This document shows, piece after piece, positions 34,746 to 44,879 of a stretch of 64,000 nt of DNA; position 1 is the first letter of the stretch; the number at the start of each line of letters is the position of its first letter. Position numbers and translations under genes: made by a program. The stretch is from NCBI GenBank assembly GCA_030704615.1, contig CM060732.1:34703053-34767052 (forward strand), in the 5' to 3' direction. A model generated the notes under the pieces. It ran no database searches, was not told where the DNA came from, and worked only from the letters and a program-made list of their open reading frames with translations. Source of the stretch: Takakia lepidozioides. Its lineage: Eukaryota > Streptophyta > Takakiopsida > Takakiales > Takakiaceae.

Positions 34746-34983
34746 ATCAACCTCGTGTTAACACGAGGTTTACTTGGAGTTTTCCAAATCCCCCTTGTGC
34801 CGACACAAGGTTGATTTTAGTTCTAAGAAAAGAACGTCGTGTCAACACGAGGTTGATATGAAGTTCTCCGAATCAACCTCGTGTTGACACGATGTTGATT
34901 TTAGTTCCAGGAAAACAACCTCGTGTTAACACAACGTTCATTTCAGTTCTAGGAAATGAAGCTCATGTTAACAGAAGGTTGAA
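34746..34983. repeat. Variant dyad repeats downstream of the A transposase
   Basis: Six dyads at about 34746, 34791, 34832, 34871, 34915 and 34959, spaced about 40 bp. Their arms are changed coordinately: CCTCGTGT pairs with ACACGAGG instead of CCTTGCGT with ACGCAAGG, often with centre TA. The outer ATCAA/TTGAT context is kept. They lie 3' of the transposase stop, not in an intron of the methyltransferase-like gene. Confidence 0.87.
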
Positions 34984-34984
34984 C

Positions 34985-35222
34985 TCCAGGAAAGCCCGAA
35001 ACCCTTCATCCGTTTCACCTTCATGTGGTGATATCAGCAGTTGGGGGCCCCACGGTTATAGGCCCACCTTCTTTGTGGTGATGTGGCATGACCTGGACCA
35101 GGCTCATGCCATGTCAGCATCAGCGCCACGTCAGCTGCGCGAGCGTAGGCTCACGCCACGTCATCATTGTGTGAGCGTACGCTCACACGCTCACGTGCCA
35201 GGCTCACGCGGTAGCGTCGTTG
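34985..35222. repeat. Right subterminal region of element A
   Basis: Rich in GCTCACG, GGCTCATGCC, GCGTGAGC and CCACGTCA words, several of them in inverted orientation relative to the left end (23955-23985 has GCGTGAGCCTGGC and GGCTCACGCCATGTCAGC, and 35100-35160 has close variants). Such clustered subterminal motifs are often transposase-binding sites in Mutator-like elements. Confidence 0.7.
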
Positions 35223-35287
35223 TCCTATGTCCTAAGTCCTGGCTAAGTCTGTATTTGCCTTCATTTCCATTGTTGCAAGCCCCACAA

Positions 35288-35313
35288 ACAACCTTGCGTC
35301 AACGCAAGGTTGA
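35288..35313. repeat. Eleventh dyad of the B intron 1 array
   Basis: An intact copy (centre CA) just right of element A, followed by the same GATTTGGGCTGCA spacer as in the left array. It shows that element A inserted within the array. Confidence 0.9.
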
Positions 35314-35439
35314 TTTGGGCTGCAAACCAAGGGTCATTTTGATTTGTCGCAAGGCTGTTTTGGGCCATGCAACTGCATGTTTATCTGTAATTGTGTTCAA
35401 TACTAGACTTCATGACTAATAGATCTTCCGGTTTTTTAC

Positions 35440-38400
35440 AAAGGAAAAGGAAAAGGAAAGAACCTTCCAGAGACGGAGCAGAGGCAGAGTATGAAGATGA
35501 TGAAGAAGGCGATGACGAACATTACGCAGACAGAGCATAGGCTGTTATCGGGGGACAGAAGGTGAACTCTTTGAAGGTAATCCTGTCAATGGAAATTCCT
35601 GGTGGAGATCTCCTTATCCCACTGTGCAGAATAATATCGATGCCTGCTGTCTGGCCAACACTCATAAACGACATAAGGAAACTCAAGAATGATTTTGTGC
35701 ATGGGTATGTGAAAGGTTCTACGGTGTTCTATGTTTCCACAACTGACACAAAGGGCGAAGAGTGCCCTGTATTAGAAGAGATAGAGGAAGGTTGGGATCC
35801 ATGTTGGCGTGAAGTTAACAGGGAGCTCGAGGCCAAACTATCCAAGAAGGCTTCCACGAAAGTTTTCATGGGGAAGATGTTTTTTGTATGGGATGACAAT
35901 CACCGGTTGCTTGCCTGGATGGACTACATATCCGAATTGCACTGTGACGAAAAGGATGGGCACTGGAGCGTTCATTCTATGGTCCTGGATCACAAAGGAC
36001 GAATCACACAACTGCTCACTGCCATGCACGACATCAACAAGTAAGTTTTCCGAAGTTGTTGTGCATTATGTGATTGCATTGCTCTGTTTGTGGTTGTTTT
36101 CTTCTTAATTGGCAAAGTGACTGTTCAATGCAGATCAAACGAAACCTCCCACGTAACAACCAACCTTTGCCACACCCTTTTCCGGGTCCAAAAGATCGGT
36201 ATGATGCCACTAGAATCGTTTGTGAACGTGTTGAGTCCAAGTCAAATAAAGAGATGCAGGGAGAAGAAGCTCGTTACCTGGTATAGCCTGACAAGAGATG
36301 CATTTCTTGACTATATGTACACGGTAAAGAAACTTAAGCCGAATTGAAATTCAGACTAGTTTGTTCCCTCTATTCAATGGATGTGAACTGAATGATCCTA
36401 TATTTTGGATTTTTTGCAGCAAGAGATAGCGGAGACAGGCTTGAAGGCAAAGGCCGAATACTACGCCACTCACGCAAAGGAGGAGAGGTCTGCTGTGGGG
36501 GTGGTGGAGGCAATCCGGTTTGAGATGGATAACCACAGAAAGAACCTGCTGAGTGCGTTTGACAAACAAATCCGCATTGCAGATCCCGGTCTCGGATCAG
36601 AGTTCCTGGAGCAGGTGAAAGTGCACTACGACAAGTATGGAACTAAATCCGCAATGACACAAGAGAAACTGCATCGCCTGTCCATTTCAATGGTGGACAC
36701 CGCAACCAAAATCAGATGGTTGGAGATTTGGAACTCGGATCCTCTGGTGAAGGACACGTATGGGTTTCCAAGAAAAGATAAAGACCCCAAAACCAATGTG
36801 ATAAAAGTGGTGAGCGACCACTCCTTCGACCAATGGCTTCACAAAGCTACATTCTGGAGCCAGGTGAGAGAAACTACCCATTCATTCTTGCAGTCTGCAT
36901 TTTTCCATAATTCCGTGTTGCTTGGCTCCATAGCCTCACATTTGCCTTGTTGGGACAGTTGGAGAAGCGTGCTATTGCAGCACTGGGAGAGTCTTTGACT
37001 GACTACAAAATCACCATGACAACACCAATCTCTCTTGAGCAATACATTCGAAGATGGAAAGGTGCTATCTGGAACAACTGTTTCTTCACGGAGTTTGAAA
37101 GAGACAAAGACATTTCCAGGTCGAATGAGTTCAAGAATCAGTACAATAGCGAGCAGGCTATGAAGCAAGTCTTGTACAGGTATCATGTTTCTTCATTGCG
37201 TCTTTTCGTGGTTGTGTTTTTCCTCCTCGAATCAATCTTATGTTGTTGCAAGGTTGTTTTGGGACTGCTAATGTGAGGCTACTCTGATAGTCTGCCGTTC
37301 CTTTTCCAGTCACACTTTAACCTTACGTCAACGCAAGGTTGATTTGGGCTCATGAACACATTTCTGTTTGTTGTATGCTACTTCTCCAGGCATGTTCCAA
37401 CCTTGCGTCAACGCAAGGTTGGATGTAGGTCCTGTAGAACAGTGTTTTTCGAAATTTCTCTGCTTGTAGAAGTACATTTTCCGTTCATTCTCTTCTTCTC
37501 CACTGTCTCTTCGTTGCAAATTCTGCTTCTCAATATTCATTTTACAGACTGATTTCAACCTTGCGTTAACGCAACGTTGTTTGAGGCTTGATTTTAGCTG
37601 CACATTTAAGTTATACTTCAATGCTTTGTTCAGCCTTGCGTTGACGCAAGGTTGTTCATTGCTCGTAATAGACCAATTTTGTGTTTTCATTGTTGGTTTT
37701 GGCAATTGGTTGGGATGCCTCAAACAACCTTGCATCAATGCAAGGTTGATCGAGGTACTTTGTTTTTCCAGCTTCTTTGTGTCTGGTGGACAATGGCCTT
37801 CACTAAATTGTTCATTTGGGTGTGTTTTCCAAGTACATATACCATGTCCTCATTCCCGGCAAGTACCTCAGTATGAACCGGATTTCATTTTCATGTGGGC
37901 GGACCCCACTAAGGACAAGACAATGTACACTGCGGGAATTGCGAAGGACTGGGGCAGGGCGCACTTCAGAGATTGTGGCTGGTACCTGGACTTGCCGAAA
38001 CAGGACACACCGTTCGAGGAGGTGGTCATGCGCAACTTCAATGACAATGCAGCAGCTCTTGCACCACTCAGTGACAAGGAAATTCAGGAGAGAATATTTC
38101 AATCCCTCGCAGCAAAAGATCTGGAGAAAAATAGCACTCCCAAACGCAAAGGGAAGGGCGCAGGTGATGGGAAGGGTAAGGGGAAGATTGTGGCTGGGCA
38201 GGAACAGGCTATGCAAGACAACTCGCAAGGACATGAGAACTCCAAAAACTAAAGAACAGCCTTACGAGGCCAGAGAGCACCCTTCTCGTGTTTTGGGTCA
38301 GTATGAAAGTGAGGTGATTAACGAGAGCTTCTTGGCAATGATGGAATCTAGAAAATCCACATTCAAAGGAGAGAGATCGAAGACTTGGGACATCCTGGTT

Positions 38401-39520
38401 TCTTTCCTCACAAAGATACCCACACAAAACTTTGCCTGGTGTGTTTTCCACTTTGTTCAAGATTATGTTATGCTCCTAACTGGTCTATTGTTTTTGTTAT
38501 GTGAAACAGGTCACCAAAAGACATGAATGGGTGAATGGAAGCCACCAAGTGTACGCAACAGAGCTGGTGGTGCTGGACATTCCAGATGGTCTGCCTGTGC
38601 CGGACGTCCTCCCATCGAACACAACGCCATCGTGGAACAAGTCAGATGCCCTTTTTTGGCAGTGGGTTTTTTCCTTCAGCAACAAATTTTTGTCTGATGC
38701 AGGAGCACTTCTTCTTTTGCAGTCAAAAGACATGCTGGCGCGCGAAACCCTTTTCAGTTACATGAAGGCTTCCGGATTTAAGGTAATCAAAACATGGACG
38801 TGTATCAACACTCTTCCATTTTCCAAGGGAGAGTTCCCAGGACAGAGGGTGAGTTCAGGATGGTGGACTGCCTCTTCTGGTAATTTCATTCTGTTGAGTT
38901 CATTAAGCATGTTCAAAAACTGAATGTTTGGGGGGGGCAATGCAGACTCGGGTGTTCAAGGCTTTATGCTTGGTGAGGATGCGAAAGGACACCCTCCCTC
39001 CCGGTATTGCGGAGTTCCAGTTGAGGGACCTTGCAGCACACATCGACCCCACCTGTGAGCCTGTGGGGGACGATGTCTTGTACAATTACGTGGACTCCGG
39101 GCGGACCATGAAAAGGACGAATGGTGTCCCTTGGAGAGGTGCTCGGGAGAAATCTCTAGCATTCATGCAGACTCTGGTGGAGACTTGCAGCCGGCATGGG
39201 GGGCGGGTGGTGGACTTGTCTTTGGGAACAGGCCTGTCCTGCCAAGTCTCCTGCTCTGTCGTATCTATGATCTTGAATTTTGTAATGATTCTTGGTTTTT
39301 TAACCTTTCGTTCTGTGCATTTGTAGGTGTAACATTCCATGCCTGTAAGAGCGCCGGTAGACACTTCTTCGGCATGGAGGGGGATGCGGAGCTGTTTTCA
39401 TGCGAGATTCAACAACTCACCTCCGGCTTGGCATCAGCCCCACACAAGGAAACAGTTTTCGACGAAAGGGAACTTCCAGATGAAGACCTCGACGTGGACT
39501 CCGACTTTGAGTGTACATAA
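35440..39520 (+). pseudogene. Element B methyltransferase-like gene, exons 2 to 9
   Basis: The gene continues after element A. E2 is about 35444-36040 (KVILSMEIPGGDLLIPLCRI), E3 about 36132-36322, E4 about 36420-36861, E5 about 36958-37180, E6 about 37832-38400, E7 about 38511-38848, E8 about 38945-39237, E9 from 39328. E7 has VVLDIPDGLPVPDV followed by W-N-K-S-D and the hydrophobic SDAGALLLLQ, in the layout of motif IV and the next strand of beta-class amino-methyltransferases, with DIPD instead of DPPY. E8-E9 give VVDLSLGTG|VTFHACKSAGRHFFGMEGDA, a good motif I with the acidic E. Defects: TAG near 35538, frameshifts near 37872 and 38250, E8 donor GT replaced by GC, and loss of the final splice donor so reading ends at 39520. 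Confidence 0.78.
37233..37750. repeat. Dyad repeats in intron 5 of the B methyltransferase-like gene
   Basis: Six copies at about 37233 (decayed), 37317, 37397, 37554, 37631 and 37724, spaced about 75-155 bp, between exon 5 and exon 6, the same intron as in element A. The copy at 37724 has ATGCA-type changes in both arms (GCATCAATGC), again keeping complementarity. Confidence 0.9.
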
Positions 39521-40472
39521 GTCCGGTTTGTTTTGGATGACATGTCGGATTTTTCATGATTCAGACCTTCATTTTTGTCACAAAGCATTTCCCTTCCGCG
39601 GTCCTGTCTTTCTGCTTACTGGGCTTGCAACTTTGGGAATCTTTGCAGGACACCAGAAACGAGGAGAAGCATCCCTTTCTTTGCTAACCCGGAATTTTTT
39701 CCGAGCCCAACTGCCCCCCTATGCCATGCTATGCGGAGGCTGCCGCTAGGGAGTTTACTCTCTGCGACTCTCCCCCTCTAGTTTGCTTCAATCGTGTAGA
39801 AAAGGTGGACAGCAGGGCTACGATCTTTATGGACATTAGTGCGTCGGAGTCCAGTGCTACCACAAGTTCCAGTGCATAGACATTTTCCAATTGGTTCCAC
39901 CTGTTTGGGAATATCTAGGGAATCAACTGTGAGGAGATTGCTTCTCTTGCTTCAACTGCGTGCCTCCCTTCCCAACATTGTCTACATAAGACATTTTCTG
40001 GACATAAAATTTTTCATCTTCACTTGCAAGTCCATTCATACAATCTTTGTGGGTCCACAATACTTCCAGTCTTTACACATACACACATAAATTGTTCATG
40101 CATCCAAAACATAAGTCCATCCATCAACTGTCTGAAATTCTACCATTCCAAATTTGTCACTCCGTCATTCATCCAGTGTTCCAGCATATATCATCCATCA
40201 TTCGCCCCACACTCAGCCATCATGCATGTAACATCCAACCAACATCCATCCACCATCCATCCAATATTTTTCATCCATCCACCATTCATCCAACGTTCAT
40301 CCAGCTTCACATCCAGGTACGCATTACATTTTCACTCGTTCCCACGGGAATAGGTCCCCTGGTAATCACCGTCCGCGGATGTGGGCCCCTACACCCTCTG
40401 GCATGAGTATCTTTCCGCTCACGGATTGGCATCTTCCCGCTCACGTGAGCCGCTCACGGACTAGCATCCCCC
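39521..40472. other. Right terminal region of element B
   Basis: Downstream of the methyltransferase-like gene there is no ORF with coding character. A possible old last exon follows TTTGCAG at about 39650. From about 40130 to 40320 the sequence is dominated by CATCCA/ATCCATCC words that mirror the left subterminal repeats in inverted orientation. The last 80 bp carry GCTCACG motifs and end in the inverted terminal repeat. Confidence 0.65.
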
Positions 40473-40481
40473 TGAAGGTTG

Positions 40482-41294
40482 CTTTAAACCGTAAAGCGCC
40501 TTCACCAGTCTGCAAACCTGGTTGGGGTGTTCTTCATCAATGAAACTGGCAGGCTGCTCAAGATAGATCTCTTCATCTATCTCACCATACAAGAAGGCCA
40601 TGCGAACGTCAAATTGCGTTATATCCATGTCTTCCGCTGCAGCAATGGATAAAATAGTGCGAATGGAATCGAATTTTGCCCCAGGACTGAAAGTTTCTGT
40701 ACAGTCCAAACCTTATTTCTGGGTGAATCCTTTTGCGACAAGCCTGGCTTTGAAACGACCCACACGTTCATCGGCAACAAGTTTGACTTTATAAACCCAT
40801 TTGGAACGGACGACCTTCCTTCCTTTGGGTAGCTCTTGCAAAATCCAAGTGACATTCTCTAGGAGAGAATCATATTCTTCTTGCATGGCAGCAATCCATT
40901 GCTGGCGCTCAGGAGAATTCACGGCGTCATCGATGGTGATTGGCTCGATTGGTAGATAGCCGGGTGGGAGTTGAGTGGTCGTGACATTGCATGTGTAGCT
41001 TCCTTTTCCAACTGGGACAAACCAATCGCCATAGCGAGATGGGGGTTGGCGGGAACGAGTGCCGCGAGCCTTTGGAATAGTGTCCTGCAGATTTTGCATG
41101 GGTTGCATGGCATGATCTCCCATAATGGTTGGATCAACAAGATCAATGCTCACTAGTTCCTCAGCGCGCAGGATGTCATCTTCGCTTGACTGTGTGAAGG
41201 GGATCGGAGTCAGCGACTCAGGACTGTCTGGCGCCACAACTGGATGTCTTCGGTTCGGGTGCTTCCTCAATAACATGCGGTAGTAGGTCTGCAT
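40482..41294 (-). pseudogene. Ty1/copia pol, reverse transcriptase N-terminal part
   Basis: Minus-strand 41294-40713 and 40709-40482 encode the copia RT entry region (WIAAMQEEYDSLLENVTWIL, VVRSKWVYKVKLVADERVGR, FKARLVAKGF), then the catalytic-domain start FDVRMAFLYGEIDEEIYLEQ and ALYGLKQPS, with a frame break near 40711. The usual D-V-K-T-A-F reads D-V-R-M-A-F. Reading stops at the element B junction and resumes at 2265. No gag, integrase or 5' LTR was recognised beyond 41420, so the copia element is 5'-truncated. Confidence 0.9.
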
Positions 41295-44200
41295 GACCAG
41301 CTCCCACTACGGGTGGAGCACCTTGGAGGATGTATGCACATGAACTTACTGGGATAAGATTGTCTAAAACCAGTCGTAACTTGATGTACTGGGCTCTCAT
41401 CTCAGCATCAAGGCACATACGATCCCACTCCGCGGTCTACATGGTAATGTCATTTTGTTAGCAAAATCATCACAATATTATTAGATATAACCAATGATAC
41501 ATCATAGTCATATAATATATGTCGATAATGTCAATTAGTCCAAATGTTACCTGACCTATTGTTGCATCCGATCCTCCTCGACCAGCCCCTTGCGCCGTAC
41601 GCAAGTTCTTCATGTCTCTGTGCTTTCTCTCTAACACCTCGTTCTTCATACGACCAATAGTGACCAATAGTGACACCTTCAGGCAATAGTGCAGCAATCT
41701 GACCCGCATGTGCACATTGTACGTGAATATATGACGTCACCGTATCTCTTATGACCATGGATGCATGCCACATGAACTCATTGCACAAGAAACCAATACT
41801 GTGCGAACCATACAAAATATTAGAACTATGGTTCATGGAATAGCATCCATCCATCCACTAAAATAACAAAAGACAGTAAGCCAAAGTACTTATCCTCTCC
41901 AATAGGTTCAGTGCCTAGCGGCCATGGATCATAACGCTGTTGTAGACGATCACACCGCTTGTAAATGTCCCACATTTGCTGAGTATGATGAAAGCGCCGT
42001 GGAGTCGGTAATACGTCTATGACATGTACCCATTATCGTTCATGTTTATTTGTTAAAAATACATACATGTTGCAAGACATAATTTAAAAAATATGAAAAT
42101 CAGTATGTCACATGCGGAAATTAGATATTTACCAACAAAAACTCTGAATGTTGTGCCAATATCCTGTCGGAGATGGACCCGTGTGATTGTCCATATAGAA
42201 TATCATAGTACTAAGTGTCTTTGTATGTATGACTATCCACTCGACAACCGATCCAGAATGGTGGCCCCTATATCCAAGTCAATGAACGTTCAACATTAGG
42301 AACACACTATAATGTGAAGAATTGAATTTCTTCTGAAAATATAATTATGATAAAAGACAATGTACAATATATTCCAATAATATCCAAATATCTCACCGTC
42401 AAGATGTTGTAAATGTGTGTGGAACGACTTGGGCCCTCTCGAAGAGGCATTGTTTTGTCAGTTTTATATGCTATCCTCTGTACATGTCGCATCATCTTCA
42501 CAACTGTACGAATGATGGCATGTCGTGCACAATAGGCTAGTCCACTCATCGGAGGCAGAGTCACCTACATTGCATGTGAATAGATTTTATCAATTTAAAT
42601 GACACGACTGTGACGACACATAAACGATTCATGCCGGACAATCAATTCACATTATACAATTTTATTTTATTCTGGTATGAGATAAAAAACAAATTTAAAT
42701 AACATAATAGTATACTATGACAATGACTTGGGGTCCACACAACTTTGAATGTTTAGCAATGGACATATCATATGGAACCCTTTGAAGTTAGAGGCCATTG
42801 ACAATAAATATATATTAATAGAATAAAAATGTACAACCATAGTAATTAGAGATTATCATGTATATTATTTCAATTCATAATTTGGTTGAACATGACTAGG
42901 CTCGGAGCTTGTACATTAATATACTATAATATAATAGTATAATATAATATAATATAATTGATGTCTCCCCAATGAAACGTAAATTATTGTGTCTCTTCAC
43001 CCCCGAGATCTTACTGCCTTCCATTATGAAGATGGACACCTTTGTGACACCAAACGGTGGATTGAACCCACAACCACTTCCGAGGTGGTATATGTCAATT
43101 ACCATGTACGTTATATTTTCTTTATGTAATACATAATGATCAAATCGTTAGGATCATTTTTTAATATTAGTATATGATTGATGAATTATTTTAAAATATT
43201 CATATCAAACATAATATTTACTAATACTCCAAAAAATTAATATCACAACTACAAATAATGAAAGTATGATATTATTTAAGTATTGGTAATTTTAAATTAA
43301 TTATGACTATTAATCAATTTAGAATTAATTATTTAGGTCTGAAGTTACTATTTACATTAGTTACCATGAATGATTACATGAAATTCAAATTATTGGTATG
43401 AAATTCGAACACCAAAATAATGTGGTCATTGAACGCCATTGGATGACGGTTAGAAACTTACATGACAAAAGCCTATGATCGTGTGACAACGTCCCCACTC
43501 TAAATCGGGCGGGTCAGCATTAAGCTCTTATATAAGAATGCCTGCAATATGTCATGTAATATAATATTACATAACATAGATATTTAAATATGTTTAATAA
43601 AAATGAGTGAGTGAATCACGGGCCAAGCGGGCCGATTCCATACTGAAGGAAAAAAAAAATGCATTACAAAATAAGTTTGAAAAATTTAATCGGTGGATGA
43701 TTTATCGCACCTTGAGAATACGTCGAGGAAATGAATTGGTACCAAGTCCGACCGACCAACGTCCCGACGGTGTAATGGTGTAGCCATCGTATTCCTCCTT
43801 ATAATAAGGTATAATATACTATAATAACAAACATTAGAAAAATAAAAATAAAAGTAAAAATTCAAACTAAAATACAACACAAGATAACAAGAGAAAAATG
43901 AAGGCTTATCTCGAGGACTACTCGAGAAAAGAACTTGTGCGAGGAACAAATGAGGGCTCCCCATATTTATATGTGGGATGAGCACTTAGACAATGATTGT
44001 TGGACGATGTGCGGATGATACCATGTGGATGACCTCGTGGATGAATTTCTAACAATGCGATATGGAGGTATGACTAGGATGTAGAGTAATAATTATTGAT
44101 GAGAAAATGTATGAGCATGGATGAGAAATCATTATTATGAAAGCCCAAACATGTGAGCATGGTTGACATTATCATTAAGGTAAAATAAGACAAATAAACT

Positions 44201-44879
44201 TGAGTGCATGACATGTGGTTGCTTAATAATGAGACTTTTGTTTTATATGAAGTTTGAATATGACGCAATCATTGCGGCTTGCACCATGTGCTTGAGAACC
44301 GGCTAGAGCCTCATTGTAGGTGATCGACTATACTCTGTTTTACAAGTCATAAAGCATACTTTGAGACGAAAGATACCTTAAAGATACTTAGAAAAAGTTA
44401 TCTTTGCACATAATTAATGGGAAGCCTCTAGCTTGGATGAAAATGTTATTAGTAGTAGGGCTTCTCCCCCTTTATCAAAAAAAAAAAAAAACAGAATTCA
44501 CATTGAACCATTGGTCTGCATTAACTTGTTACATAATTTAATTTGAATTATAATTATTAAAATGATTAAATAAAATTTTAAACATAATAAAAAAATATTT
44601 AATGTACCCGAATCTCATACTTGGATTACTGTATAGCCGCCGGATATTATAATCTGAATATCCGGACCTATTTATATCCGACATATTTTGAAAATATTTC
44701 GTTATGCATAGAAATTCACATTATTCTAATATCCGGATTCGCCGGATACATCCTTCTCCAATTTGGCAAGTATTCAGATCTGACGGAAATTAAAAAAAAG
44801 CAAAGAACCGCCCAACACTGGACCCTGGAACACACCAGCAAGCCCAGTTACGATTGGATTTTCCACATAATGTACTAAT
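41295..44879. other. AT-rich region without recognisable genes
   Basis: Only short open frames occur. The 41300-42600 part has moderate GC and several minus-strand frames up to 107 codons with no known motif; it may be decayed transposon sequence. 42600-44620 is strongly AT-rich with simple stretches such as repeated TATAA near 42930-42960, and there is an A-run near 44480. Confidence 0.5.

Larger units (their letters stand above)
23941..35222. mobile_element. Element A: 11.3-kb Mutator-like element with divergent transposase and methyltransferase-like genes
   Basis: The 9-bp duplication TCCTATGTC flanks it exactly (23932-23940 and 35223-35231), extendable to 11 bp if the preceding TG is included; 9-11 bp is the hallmark of Mutator-like elements. 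The left end GGGGAATGCTTGTGCGTGAG closely matches the end of element B, and the right end in reverse complement reads ACGCTACCGCGTGAGCCTGG, sharing CGTGAGCCTGGC with the left. The methyltransferase-like gene runs left (about 30410-24377) and the transposase gene right (31040-34544). It sits in intron 1 of the homologous gene of B, 35 bp after its last dyad repeat. Confidence 0.88.
2275..40472. mobile_element. Element B: 38-kb Mutator-like element (MULE) carrying transposase and methyltransferase-like genes, with nested insertions
   Basis: The element is inserted in the copia RT. The flanking 9-mers are TGAAGATTG (2266-2274) and TGAAGGTTG (40473-40481), a 9-bp target duplication with one mismatch; removing the element rejoins the copia reading frame as ...LKQPSRVWNRKF. 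The left end GAGGGAAGCTAGCGCATGAG and the reverse complement of the right end GGGGGATGCTAGTCCGTGAG are imperfect terminal inverted repeats, and both ends carry further GTGAGC/GCTCAC motifs. B's own content is a minus-strand MULE transposase gene (21966-20157, continuing at 4002-2960) and a plus-strand methyltransferase-like gene (22326-22983, continuing at about 35440-39520). Without the nested chromovirus and element A it would be about 10.8 kb. Confidence 0.85.

Noticed and set aside
41470-42564. Minus-strand frames with Cys/His content between copia and the gypsy fragment
   Set aside because: They are short, with no recognisable motif and overlapping frames on the same strand; not enough to call a gene.
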